The notes: generated by a model not told the origin, from the letters alone. Shown: positions 33,160 through 41,491, counted from the first letter of the stretch. The stretch: DNA of 41,780 nucleotides from an uncultured Mycoplasmatota bacterium (GCA_900543675.1 UQRY01000014.1:1-41780), one strand, 5' to 3'. Translations and numbers: made by a program.

Positions 33160-34863
33160 ATGCAGTTTATTAAAGAAATGATTCGTGATTTCCGGGTGGT
33201 TCCAAGTAAGAAAATACTAACTTTAGCTATGTTTTTTAGTTGTATATTAGGTTATGTTGTCATGGCCTTTTTTCCTTATTTTGCGAGTGAAATTATCAAA
33301 TATGCAACACAAAATCTTCCCTCTCTTGCTTTCCAAGCAACTTTGTTTTTAGGAATTAGTTATATCGTATATGAAATTATCTTTTATTTTAATTATCTGT
33401 TTTATAGTAAACTACAATATTACTATACAAGTGCTTTATATCAGAAACTGTTTCACAAGATAAAAAGTTCTTCTAGACATTTTTCTAAGGGAGTAGACAA
33501 AGGAAAAGTACTAACTTTAGTAGGTGATGATATTCCAAGCTTTTGTTTATTACTCGATTCAGTGTGTGTTTTCCTTTCGACAATATTCATGGTAATTCTT
33601 GTATTCATTTTAGTAATGAGAGTACATATTATCTTTGGTTTAGTCCTTTTGGTTTCTTCTATTCTTTATATTTTATTTGTTACTTATACAACTAAACAGT
33701 ATACTAAGTATGTAAAAATACAGAAAATGCACCATGATAAAACGAACGATGTCTATATCGAAGAATTAAAAGCATTAAAAGAAATTAAAACCTTACCAAT
33801 TCAAAAACAATTACAAAGAAAATTAACAACTATTCTAAATCGTTATACAAAAGCAACTTTTAAAAAGACCAAATATCAGATCCATAACGAAAATACAAGT
33901 ACGTTATTTCCTCAATATACAAAGGTATTACTGTATATTATTTTGTTACTTTTCATGATGTATTTTAATGCCAAAATAGAATTAGTAATTTTAATTATTG
34001 GTTATTATGATCAATTGATAGAGAGTTTAACGGAGATGTTAACCACATATCAAGAAATTAAAGAGTATTCTATTTCGGTAGAAAGAGTAAGTGAAGTATT
34101 AACCTTCCAAGATGATATAGGAGCACTATTTGGAAATTATGAAGGTAATGAAATTTATGGCGCGATTACGTTCGACCGAGTATCCTATCAATATAATAGT
34201 AGGACAATCTTAGATCAAATTAGTTTCTCCGTAAAACCGAATACACTAAATGTCATTGTTGGAGAAAGTGGAAGTGGTAAGACAACAATTTTTGATTTAT
34301 TACTTCGTTTCTATCCCTTAGATAATGGAAAAATCTATTTAGACGGTAGAAATATTTATGATTATAGTAGTGATATCTATGCTTCTAATATTACAGTCGT
34401 AAAACAAAATCCATACTTTTACAACATGAGTATCTATCAGAACTTACGATTAGTAAATGGTAATCGTAAAGAACAAATTCAAGCTTGCCAAGAAGTAGGA
34501 ATTCATGAGTTTATCATAAGCCTAAAAAAGAATTATAAAACTGTACTTCACCAAAATGCTAGAAATTTATCTGGTGGACAGAAACAATTACTCGCTATTG
34601 CGAGAGCACTATTAACTAATGCAGAAATCTTATTAATGGACGACGTTACCGCATCATTAGATCCTAAAACAACAAGTCAAATTGTTTCTTTATTAAAACG
34701 ATTAAAAGAAGATCACACTCTTCTTGTCGTAACTAACCGTGATGATCTCATTAAAGCCGCTGACCAAATTATCTATTTAGAAAAAGGACAAGCTACTTGT
34801 TATCATTCTCCAAGAGAATGGCTAGAATTTCAAGAAGCCAAAAGAGAGGGGGAAGCAAGATGA
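33160..34863 (+). CDS. ABC exporter half-transporter, degenerate-site subunit
   Basis: A 567-residue half-transporter: membrane domain of about six helices (1-320), then an ATPase domain. Walker A GESGSGKTT (368-376) and the signature LSGGQ (470-474) are canonical. The catalytic glutamate after Walker B is Asp495 (MDDVT), and the switch histidine is Asn526 (VVTNRDD). This ATPase face should hydrolyse ATP poorly, while its signature can complete the partner's site. The next gene overlaps it by 4 bases. The substrate is unknown; the fold matches type IV exporters of drugs, lipids or peptides. Confidence 0.9.
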   Translation: MQFIKEMIRDFRVVPSKKILTLAMFFSCILGYVVMAFFPYFASEIIKYATQNLPSLAFQATLFLGISYIVYEIIFYFNYLFYSKLQYYYTSALYQKLFHKIKSSSRHFSKGVDKGKVLTLVGDDIPSFCLLLDSVCVFLSTIFMVILVFILVMRVHIIFGLVLLVSSILYILFVTYTTKQYTKYVKIQKMHHDKTNDVYIEELKALKEIKTLPIQKQLQRKLTTILNRYTKATFKKTKYQIHNENTSTLFPQYTKVLLYIILLLFMMYFNAKIELVILIIGYYDQLIESLTEMLTTYQEIKEYSISVERVSEVLTFQDDIGALFGNYEGNEIYGAITFDRVSYQYNSRTILDQISFSVKPNTLNVIVGESGSGKTTIFDLLLRFYPLDNGKIYLDGRNIYDYSSDIYASNITVVKQNPYFYNMSIYQNLRLVNGNRKEQIQACQEVGIHEFIISLKKNYKTVLHQNARNLSGGQKQLLAIARALLTNAEILLMDDVTASLDPKTTSQIVSLLKRLKEDHTLLVVTNRDDLIKAADQIIYLEKGQATCYHSPREWLEFQEAKREGEAR

Positions 34864-36575
34864 AAGCAATAATAGAAACTTACCGTAAATTATGGTCTGT
34901 GATTCCTCTTTATAAAAGCAATTTTTGTTTGATTATCTTATCTAAAATTTTAGCGACAATTGCGAGTATTTTTATCCCCTTAGCTGCGGCAAATATTGTC
35001 AAATATTTAACCATAAATGATTATCAAAATGCTTCTCTTTGGATCTTATACTTCTTCTTATCCGCAACACTAAAAGTATTTTTCTCTTATTTTAATTCTT
35101 ATAGTGCAGCTAAAGATTCCGATTACTGTTATACTAATCTAAAACAGAAATGTTATGAAAAGATATCTACATACGATCTGGAATTTACCAAGACAAAAAA
35201 TATCGATCAAATCCTCCAAGCCACCTCCAGTGATATATGGAAAGTAACTGGATTAAATGATAATTTAAGTGATGTCATTATTACCTTTATTAAAATCATT
35301 CTCATCATCATCTTAGTGGCAACAAACTCAATATTTTTAGGAATTTTAGTCTTGATATTTTCTCTAATCTATTGGATTGTCACTTGTATTTTCAACAATA
35401 GAGTCATCAAGTATTTACACAAACAAAGAAAGTATCAAGATAAGATTGCTGGTATTTTGATAGAAGAAATGGAATCTCTTGAAGAAATGAAAGCATACAA
35501 CATGGAAGATAAATATTATCAACATTTCTTACAAGCCAATAATAAATTCTGTGATAATTATGGAAAAAAGAGACGCTACGCAGATCTACAAAGCAACTTC
35601 TCTCAGCTAATTCTAGAATTAGGAGAAATTGCGATCTACTTGGTTACTTTATTTTTATTATTTAAAGGGGAATATACTGTAGATAAAATTGTTTTAGTGA
35701 TCGGTTATTTTTCTCTTTTAACGACCGATTTAAAATATATGTTAGAAAATTGTGTCAAGAACATGATCAACAATAAGATATCTGTAGAACGTATTTATGA
35801 TCTTTTTCAATACCGTCCTAAACAAATTGAATTTGGAAGTGATAGAACAGATGATATTGAAGGAAGTTTAGAATTTAGTCATATTTATACTTCATACGGA
35901 AATAAAGAGGTCTTACATAATGTAAGTTTTATTGTTAAACCAAGAGAATTAACCGCTATTGTTGGTCGAAGTGGTAGTGGAAAAAGTACCATTTTAAACC
36001 ATATTCTAAGATTATATCAACCAACTTCAGGAATGATTTTAATCGATTCTAAAGATATCTTTTCTTACCAAGAAGATGTCTACAAAGCCAATGTCAGTGT
36101 CGTAACCCAAAAAAGTTTATTGTTTAATATGAGTATTCATGATAATTTAAGCTTAGTAGATAGAAACACCTCTCATCAACAAGAGGTATGTCAAAGTCTT
36201 GGAATTGAAGAAGAAATTTTAGCTTTACCACAAGGCTATCAGACAATTATTGAAGAAAATGGAGCGAATATTTCAACAAGACTAAAACAACTTTTAAGTA
36301 TAGCGAGATGTTTACTAACCAAAGCAGAAATTTTACTTTTTGATGAAATCACTTCGTCGCTAGATAGAAAGACCACGCTTCAAGTAATAAGGGTATTAAA
36401 AAAACTTGCGAAAACACATACCGTGATTTTAATTACCCATAAGAAAGAGGTAATGGATCAAGTTGATCATTTAATCGTGATTAATAAGGGGAGAAAAGTT
36501 GCGGATGGGACAGTAGAAAGTCTCCAAAATGATCCGTATTATCTAGATTTAAAAAATAGTAAAAGCTTGGAGTAA
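34860..36575 (+). CDS. ABC exporter half-transporter, catalytic-site subunit
   Basis: Partner of the preceding gene. The start is taken as ATG 34860 (ATGA overlap, strong GAGGGGGA upstream) rather than an in-frame start 63 bases earlier; this gives 571 residues. Membrane domain about 1-320. The ATPase domain has Walker A GRSGSGKST (from 369), a complete Walker B with Glu496 (FDEIT) and switch His527 (LITHKKE). The signature, however, reads ISTRL (471-475) instead of LSGGQ. The defects complement those of the first subunit, the pattern of heterodimeric exporters such as TM287/288 and BmrCD. Confidence 0.9.
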   Translation: MKAIIETYRKLWSVIPLYKSNFCLIILSKILATIASIFIPLAAANIVKYLTINDYQNASLWILYFFLSATLKVFFSYFNSYSAAKDSDYCYTNLKQKCYEKISTYDLEFTKTKNIDQILQATSSDIWKVTGLNDNLSDVIITFIKIILIIILVATNSIFLGILVLIFSLIYWIVTCIFNNRVIKYLHKQRKYQDKIAGILIEEMESLEEMKAYNMEDKYYQHFLQANNKFCDNYGKKRRYADLQSNFSQLILELGEIAIYLVTLFLLFKGEYTVDKIVLVIGYFSLLTTDLKYMLENCVKNMINNKISVERIYDLFQYRPKQIEFGSDRTDDIEGSLEFSHIYTSYGNKEVLHNVSFIVKPRELTAIVGRSGSGKSTILNHILRLYQPTSGMILIDSKDIFSYQEDVYKANVSVVTQKSLLFNMSIHDNLSLVDRNTSHQQEVCQSLGIEEEILALPQGYQTIIEENGANISTRLKQLLSIARCLLTKAEILLFDEITSSLDRKTTLQVIRVLKKLAKTHTVILITHKKEVMDQVDHLIVINKGRKVADGTVESLQNDPYYLDLKNSKSLE

Positions 36576-36589
36576 GAAAGGAAAAGAAA

Positions 36590-37477
36590 ATGAAATCAAA
36601 AATAGATCTACACATACATACTACCTGTTCAGATGGGAGTTTGTCGCCACGAGAAGTAATCGATGAAGCTGTTCGCCTAGAAGTCAGTTGTATTGCGATA
36701 GCGGATCATGATACGGTAGAAGCTTACCATGAAGAATTAATTCAATACGCACATGAAAAAGGGATAAAACTAATTCCGGCAGTAGAAATATCTACTAAGA
36801 TAAAGAAATGTGGCATTCATGTTTTAGGCTACAATATAGATGTCAAAAATTCTACTTTTTTAAAAGAATTAAGTACATTAAGAAATGCTAGGCAAGTTTA
36901 TTTGAAACAGGTAGCCAAAAAACTAGAAGCATTAGGCTATCAAGTAGATATCGATAAATTAAGCAAGTTAGAAACAGTAACCAAAGCGCATATTGCGAAA
37001 GATATAATTACTAAAGAACAAAATAAAAATCAACTAGAACACGACTTTGGCCATCTTCCTAACCAAGGAGAATTTATCGAAGCGATAATGAACGAAGGGT
37101 GTCCTGCTTATGTCGAAAAAAAGACAGTTACACCTAAGGAAGCTGCCAAGATGATTAGAAAAGCTGGAGGAAAAGTGGTCTTAGCGCATCCAGTAAGTTA
37201 TCGTTATGAAGATAATCTAAGTCCCCAAGAAATTCTTGAAATTATCCAAGAGATGCAAGCAGATGGGATAGAAAGTAATTATATTTATATTGACAAGAAT
37301 CAACAAAAAATAGATGAAAGTGATTTCTGGAATCAGTTTGCCCAAACCCACCACTTAAAAACCACAATTGGTTCCGACTTTCACTGTAAAGATAATCTAC
37401 ATCCTGAAATTGGATTAATTCAGGAAAATATTCATTTATCGGAACCAGAAATCCATAATATGTTAGAATTTCTGTAA
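36590..37477 (+). CDS. PHP-domain metal-dependent phosphoesterase
   Basis: A 295-residue PHP phosphoesterase of the TrpH/YciV (RNase AM) type, which acts on 3',5'-nucleoside bisphosphates or short RNA ends. Visible metal motifs: DLHIHTTCSDG (5-15), IADHDTVE (about 41), the Glu of VEIST, LAHPVSY (about 201) and GSDFH (261-265). Where relatives have a further histidine after GIE, this protein has NYIYIDKNQ, so one ligand may be changed to aspartate. A helical insertion lies at about 100-180. It is 14 bases after the ABC operon and probably co-transcribed. Confidence 0.85.
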   Translation: MKSKIDLHIHTTCSDGSLSPREVIDEAVRLEVSCIAIADHDTVEAYHEELIQYAHEKGIKLIPAVEISTKIKKCGIHVLGYNIDVKNSTFLKELSTLRNARQVYLKQVAKKLEALGYQVDIDKLSKLETVTKAHIAKDIITKEQNKNQLEHDFGHLPNQGEFIEAIMNEGCPAYVEKKTVTPKEAAKMIRKAGGKVVLAHPVSYRYEDNLSPQEILEIIQEMQADGIESNYIYIDKNQQKIDESDFWNQFAQTHHLKTTIGSDFHCKDNLHPEIGLIQENIHLSEPEIHNMLEFL

Positions 37478-37546
37478 AAATAAAGGTGTACTTATTTTCG
37501 ATTTGATATTAAAATATAAGTAGGTAAGCAGGAAAGAGGAAAATAT

Positions 37547-38110
37547 ATGCAAGAAGAATGTTACAAATGGATTTCTTTACAGTATTATGATGAAGAAAGT
37601 GATCTCGATCAAGAAGATATGAGTGATATTTTCTGTGACCCTATTTTAAGTAAAATGGAACAAGAAGTACCCTATGGAAAATTAGCTTATTTCATTAAAT
37701 ATAATGTAGAAAAGAAAGAAAACGGAAAAAGAGTATATTTTAAGGATAGAAAAATAGGATTTATATTATTACTTCAAATGAAAAAAGGACCACTAGAACT
37801 TAGATGTGGATTAGTAGAAGAAGCTAGAAATCATAAATATATTTTTGAAGCACTAAAACAACTATTAGAAATCATTGCTGGAAATGAACAGGTACTCGAT
37901 TATCGAGAAAGGTTTAGAGCGGTAGAGAAAGGTTTACCTAATTATTATATTTTTGCAAAAGCCCATGTTAATGATGAACAAATCAATCATATTGCCTCTA
38001 AGACTGGTAGATATGAGTATCAAGATGGAGACTATAATATCTACGGATATAATTTAAAAAAATCTTCTGAAGAAGCCGAAAAGATTTTAGGAAAAAATAA
38101 TTTCCATTAG
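37547..38110 (+). CDS. Probable divergent GNAT-fold protein
   Basis: A 187-residue soluble protein. The middle resembles an acetyltransferase core: strand IGFILLLQ, strand LELRCGLVEEARN, helix FEALKQLLEIIAG, then HVNDEQINHIASKTGRYEY and a final YNIYGYNLKK strand, similar to the GNAT ending in which a late Asn precedes a helix and a closing strand. The acetyl-CoA loop (Q/RxxGxG/A) is not clear, so activity is doubtful. AGAGGA precedes the ATG. An inverted repeat TACTTAT/ATAAGTA (37489-37522) lies upstream. Confidence 0.5.
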   Translation: MQEECYKWISLQYYDEESDLDQEDMSDIFCDPILSKMEQEVPYGKLAYFIKYNVEKKENGKRVYFKDRKIGFILLLQMKKGPLELRCGLVEEARNHKYIFEALKQLLEIIAGNEQVLDYRERFRAVEKGLPNYYIFAKAHVNDEQINHIASKTGRYEYQDGDYNIYGYNLKKSSEEAEKILGKNNFH

Positions 38111-38166
38111 CAAGTTACAAAGAGAATAATATATAGGAACCCTACCACGAAATAACTGAAAAGCTA

Positions 38167-38196
38167 TTGACTAAGAGAGGTTATGTCATGTATAAT
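38167..38196 (+). promoter_or_regulatory. Promoter for tRNA-Thr
   Basis: TTGACT (38167-38172), 18-base spacer, perfect TATAAT (38191-38196), 16 bases before the mature tRNA 5' end. Confidence 0.8.
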
Positions 38197-38209
38197 AACA
38201 ATTGTTATT
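38194..38209. repeat. Perfect 16-base palindrome between promoter and tRNA-Thr
   Basis: AATAACAA-TTGTTATT overlaps the -10 and covers the predicted start site of the tRNA transcript. Confidence 0.55.
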
Positions 38210-38212
38210 GAC

Positions 38213-38288
38213 GCCGACTTAGCTCAGCTGGTAGAGCAACGCACTCGTAACGCGTAGGTCGTAGGTTCGATCCCTATAGTCGGCACCA
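38213..38288 (+). tRNA. tRNA-Thr(CGT)
   Basis: A 76-base cloverleaf: acceptor GCCGACT/AGTCGGC, D arm GCTC...GAGC, anticodon arm with loop CTCGTAA (anticodon CGT), T arm with GGTTCGATCC and encoded ACCA. The anticodon stem has an A-C mismatch next to the loop, which is tolerated in many tRNAs. Confidence 0.94.
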
Positions 38289-38329
38289 CTTTGCAAACTT
38301 GTTCGGAAATATCGAACGTTAAATATAGG

Positions 38330-38355
38330 TCAGTCTGAAATATGACTGATTTTTT
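38330..38355 (+). terminator. First terminator after tRNA-Thr
   Basis: TCAGTC (38330-38335) pairs with GACTGA (38344-38349), followed by TTTTTT. A smaller GTTCG/CGAAC hairpin lies just upstream (38301-38317). Confidence 0.78.
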
Positions 38356-38362
38356 GTTGCGT

Positions 38363-38381
38363 AAAAACAGGCTGTTTTTTT
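38363..38381 (+). terminator. Second terminator after tRNA-Thr
   Basis: AAAAAC (38363-38368) pairs with GTTTTT (38374-38379), loop AGGCT, with more T residues after it. From 38382 to 38538 I see only AT-rich intergenic sequence. Confidence 0.5.
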
Positions 38382-38538
38382 GCAGTGCACCAAAAGAGTA
38401 GATGAAAAAAATATATTTTTAATAAACTATTGATAATATTGCTTCTTATCTTGATTATAGTAAAAGATTATAGATAGCTTTCCAATGATTTCGTTTCAAA
38501 AATTTATTCGACTATTTTAACATTTAATAAAAGGTATA

Positions 38539-38547
38539 TGATATACT
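38539..38547 (+). promoter_or_regulatory. Extended -10 promoter for the 38577 gene
   Basis: TGATATACT with TATACT at 38542-38547; AAGGGAG follows before the ATG at 38577. The -35 is unclear. Confidence 0.6.
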
Positions 38548-38576
38548 ATTTTTAGTAAGAGATAAGGGAGAATTTT

Positions 38577-39182
38577 ATGTTAACGAAGGAAGATATGATA
38601 AATAAAATAAATGAATATAAAGAGAAGAATTTTTTAGCAATCTCACCTAGAATTATTCGAGGTGGCGCTAACTTAGTGACCGATTATCATACTCTACAAC
38701 TTTATGAAAATAGAGAAGTAGTAACTAGAAATTTCGTGAATGAACAAGTTGTCGATTTAATGTGTGGTAGTGAAGAGAAAAAGGAAATTTGCTTTCATAC
38801 TATTTTTTGTGGAGATTTTAAAGATTTACCTGATCGTTTATCTTTTTCTAGCTTATTAGAAAACAAACAAGAAAAAATAGTTTTAATTTACTCGATTTTA
38901 GATTATGTAGATACAAAAAAATATTTTATTGGTTTTTCCCAACAAACTACAATCCCTCACTACCGGCAAATATATCTAGATTACTCTTTGTTAGTTTCTT
39001 TATTAAAGGAAAATAATATCAATCTAGAAGTATTAAAGAACGATCATCAATCAGCTAGAATTCCTTCTTACTATAGGGATGATACCCTTACTACCTTTGT
39101 ATTATCGAAACAGAAAGAAAAAATAGATGACCAACAAGTACCAGTCTTAAAGAAAATAATAGAAACAAAAACAAATACCTAG
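38577..39182 (+). CDS. Unknown protein, 201 residues
   Basis: No family recognised. A soluble alpha/beta protein: a basic helix at the start (KEDMINKINEYKEK), then strands such as RNFVNEQVVDLMCGSE, ICFHTIFCGDFKDLP and KIVLIYSILDYVDTKKYFIGFS, and a helical, Lys-rich C-terminus. AAGGGAG gives a firm start. It is followed after 55 bases by another unknown gene and then the Ogt-Tag fusion. No terminator is visible between them, so the three may form one operon. Confidence 0.68.
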   Translation: MLTKEDMINKINEYKEKNFLAISPRIIRGGANLVTDYHTLQLYENREVVTRNFVNEQVVDLMCGSEEKKEICFHTIFCGDFKDLPDRLSFSSLLENKQEKIVLIYSILDYVDTKKYFIGFSQQTTIPHYRQIYLDYSLLVSLLKENNINLEVLKNDHQSARIPSYYRDDTLTTFVLSKQKEKIDDQQVPVLKKIIETKTNT

Positions 39183-39237
39183 ACAAACAAAACAACCATT
39201 ATGAAGTGGAAAAAATGATAGATGGAGGAATAGAAAT

Positions 39238-40080
39238 ATGGAAAACAATTATATAAAATTTGGAATAATAGGGACTAATCCAGAAAACAAACTGGCTACT
39301 AAAGAAGAATTAATAGACTTATTAAAGAAGCACAGGGGAATACTAACTAACTCGATATTAGATTATTTAAATTCCTTGGTAGAACTTGAATTCTCGGTGG
39401 TTAGAAAGAATATCAGTACAGAAGAAAGAGAAATTTTATCAGAACTAGAAATATATAAGAAGATTGCTACTTATAATATTTATCATAGAGCCTTACAACT
39501 ATTAGAACAACAAAAACAACCTATTGACATCGATAACAATGGAAGTCTAATTATTTCTATGCAATTAGAAAATAGAAGAGTCGAACTATTTAGCTTTGAT
39601 TATCAAAATCGAATAAGTCTAAGGGAAAATATTCCAGATGAATATAAAACTATGAAGATTGGCACCATTAGCTTATATCGTTCTTTGCAAAACGAAGACT
39701 TAAGAGAAAAAGAAATAAACCGCGTATTAAGAAAATTAGAAAGTTTACATGCATCACATAATCCCTATCCACATCGCCATAGTGTAGTAGGGGGACTGGA
39801 TTTCTACTGGGAAAGGCAACACAAAGAAAGAATCGAAGAATTAGAAAAGAAACTTACAGAGTTAGAGAGTAAAAAGGAATTAACTGAAGTAGATAAAAAA
39901 GAAATTGAATTAACCAATGATATACATCAGTTATTACTAGCAGACTATGGGCTAACTAATGAAGATTTTGAAGAAAGAAAAATGACAAAATTTACATCAG
40001 CTGAAATTGATAGAATGAATAAAACCTTAGTAAAGAAACTACCAAATTTAACAGTTGTCGATCAAATTCATTATTTATAG
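39238..40080 (+). CDS. Unknown coiled-coil protein, 280 residues
   Basis: No family recognised. A soluble, charged, mainly helical protein. A likely coiled coil runs through the RIEELEKKLTELESKKEL region (about residues 199-232). A basic/His segment ASHNPYPHRHSVVGGLDFYW lies at about 177-196. GGAGG about 8 bases before the ATG fixes the start. It lies 8 bases upstream of the Ogt-Tag gene, so the two are likely co-transcribed; any link with DNA repair is inferred only from this. Confidence 0.68.
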   Translation: MENNYIKFGIIGTNPENKLATKEELIDLLKKHRGILTNSILDYLNSLVELEFSVVRKNISTEEREILSELEIYKKIATYNIYHRALQLLEQQKQPIDIDNNGSLIISMQLENRRVELFSFDYQNRISLRENIPDEYKTMKIGTISLYRSLQNEDLREKEINRVLRKLESLHASHNPYPHRHSVVGGLDFYWERQHKERIEELEKKLTELESKKELTEVDKKEIELTNDIHQLLLADYGLTNEDFEERKMTKFTSAEIDRMNKTLVKKLPNLTVVDQIHYL

Positions 40081-40103
40081 AGAGAATAATGGTGAATAAA
40101 ACA

Positions 40104-41219
40104 ATGAAAGAAATAGAACTGTATCAATATATTTACCACTCGCCTCTAGGAAAGATTATTCTAGAAAGTGATGGTACTCATCTTTTAAGTCTACAACTAG
40201 AAAATAGCCGGTACTATATCCCAAAAGAAGCTACTGTGAAAGAAGAACTACCTGTTTTTCAAACGACGAAAAAATGGCTAGAGGATTATTTTGAACAGAA
40301 AAATCCTAGTTATGAATCCTTAAATTTACTTCCCCAGGGGACTGATTTTCAAAAACAAGTATGGCAATATCTCTTGACTATTCCTTATGGAAAGACAGTC
40401 AGTTATCAAGAGGTAGCGAAAGAAATAGCTAAAAAACAACATAGAAATTCGATGTCTAGTCAAGCTGTTGGTAATGCGATTGGTCATAACCCAATCATGA
40501 TCATTATCCCCTGCCACCGAGTAGTAGGAATAACGGGAAATTTAACCGGCTATGCTGGCGGATTAGACGTCAAGAGAAAATTACTAACCTTAGAAGGTGT
40601 CGATATGAGCAAGCTTTATTTACCTAAAGAAAAAGGTAATTCCAAAGAGAAATCTTCCCTTAGTCGCTGCAAGTGGTGTAATTTAGAAAATGAACGATAT
40701 GTTAAATATCATGATGAAGAGTGGGGAGTTCCTAATTTTGAAGAGCATTATTTATTCGAGATGCTAGTTTTAGAATCATTCCAAGCCGGTTTATCTTGGG
40801 AATGCGTACTAAATAAAAGAGAGAATTTCCGCTTAGCCTTTGATCATTTTGATCTTGAAAAAATTAGTCAGTATCAAGAAGATAAGATAGAATCCCTAAT
40901 GGAGAACCCAGGAATTATCCGTAATCGTAGAAAAATCACGGCAACGATAACCAATGCTCAAATATTTAAAAAAATTATTCAAGAATTTGGAAGTTTCTAT
41001 CAATACCTAATTACCTTTAGTAAAGGAGAAACTTTCTATGAAAATGACCAAACACATTCCGAACTCTCCGATAAAATTTCAAAAGATCTAATTCATAGGG
41101 GAATGAAATTTGTAGGAACAACAATTATCTATTCCTATCTTCAAGCAATTGGTATCATTAACTCTCATGAGAAAGATTGCTTCCTATATACTTCTTTCCG
41201 AGCAACTAAAGAGAACTAA
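40104..41219 (+). CDS. Fused O6-alkylguanine-DNA methyltransferase (Ogt) and 3-methyladenine-DNA glycosylase I (Tag)
   Basis: Two DNA alkylation-repair activities in one chain. The N-terminal half (about 1-175) is an Ogt/MGMT protein: FQKQVWQYLLTIPYGKTVSY, then IPCHRVVG with acceptor Cys137, which takes the alkyl group from O6-alkylguanine. The C-terminal half (about 187-371) is Tag: RCKWC (Cys189, Cys192), YHDEEWGVP, LESFQAGLSWE with the catalytic-pocket residues, and INSHEKDCF, giving the Cys/His zinc site. The ATG at 40104 is preferred (GGTGA 8 bases before); an in-frame ATG at 40089 would add five residues. The joining linker is short and lysine-rich. Confidence 0.93.
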   Translation: MKEIELYQYIYHSPLGKIILESDGTHLLSLQLENSRYYIPKEATVKEELPVFQTTKKWLEDYFEQKNPSYESLNLLPQGTDFQKQVWQYLLTIPYGKTVSYQEVAKEIAKKQHRNSMSSQAVGNAIGHNPIMIIIPCHRVVGITGNLTGYAGGLDVKRKLLTLEGVDMSKLYLPKEKGNSKEKSSLSRCKWCNLENERYVKYHDEEWGVPNFEEHYLFEMLVLESFQAGLSWECVLNKRENFRLAFDHFDLEKISQYQEDKIESLMENPGIIRNRRKITATITNAQIFKKIIQEFGSFYQYLITFSKGETFYENDQTHSELSDKISKDLIHRGMKFVGTTIIYSYLQAIGIINSHEKDCFLYTSFRATKEN

Positions 41220-41268
41220 TGTTTTAGAAAATACAATCATCAAAAACAAAAATTATAGCGAAAACATA

Positions 41269-41286
41269 CCTAAATATCCATTTAGG
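41269..41286. repeat. Small inverted repeat before the last promoter
   Basis: CCTAAAT-ATCC-ATTTAGG is a perfect 7+7 hairpin about 38 bases upstream of the -10 at 41324. No T-run follows on the plus strand, so an operator is more likely than a terminator for the repair gene. Confidence 0.4.
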
Positions 41287-41320
41287 AAACAAAAAACACT
41301 TACTTTTCCTGCTGAAAAAA

Positions 41321-41329
41321 TGGTATAAT
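41321..41329 (+). promoter_or_regulatory. Extended -10 promoter for the leader ORF and alpha-CTD-like gene
   Basis: TGGTATAAT with a perfect hexamer at 41324-41329. The predicted transcript begins near 41336 and reaches AGGAGG at 41370-41375. Confidence 0.7.
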
Positions 41330-41386
41330 AGGCACATAAAGAAAGCACTTATTAAGAAAAGTACACTTCAGGAGGAATTGGATAAA

Positions 41387-41488
41387 ATGATAAAAACAAT
41401 ATTAAACGAAGGACTCTCTTTCTCATTACCCACAAATAATTTCACAAGGCAGAAACAACGACATTCTCAACAAAAGACAACTAGGTAG
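41387..41488 (+). CDS. Short 33-residue ORF, possible leader peptide
   Basis: A 33-codon frame (beginning MIKTILNEGLSF, ending QQKTTR) has the best ribosome-binding site of the region, AGGAGG 11 bases upstream, and an extended -10 promoter. Its TAG stop lies 3 bases before the ATG of the alpha-CTD-like gene, which has no good site of its own. Translation of the second gene is therefore probably coupled to this one. The peptide is basic and polar at its end. No family is recognised. Confidence 0.5.
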   Translation: MIKTILNEGLSFSLPTNNFTRQKQRHSQQKTTR

Positions 41489-41491
41489 TAT

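Noticed and set aside
38213..38576. tRNA-Thr 3' end as an integration site for a mobile element
   Set aside because: No second copy of the tRNA 3' end, no integrase and no phage or plasmid gene is seen downstream in the window.
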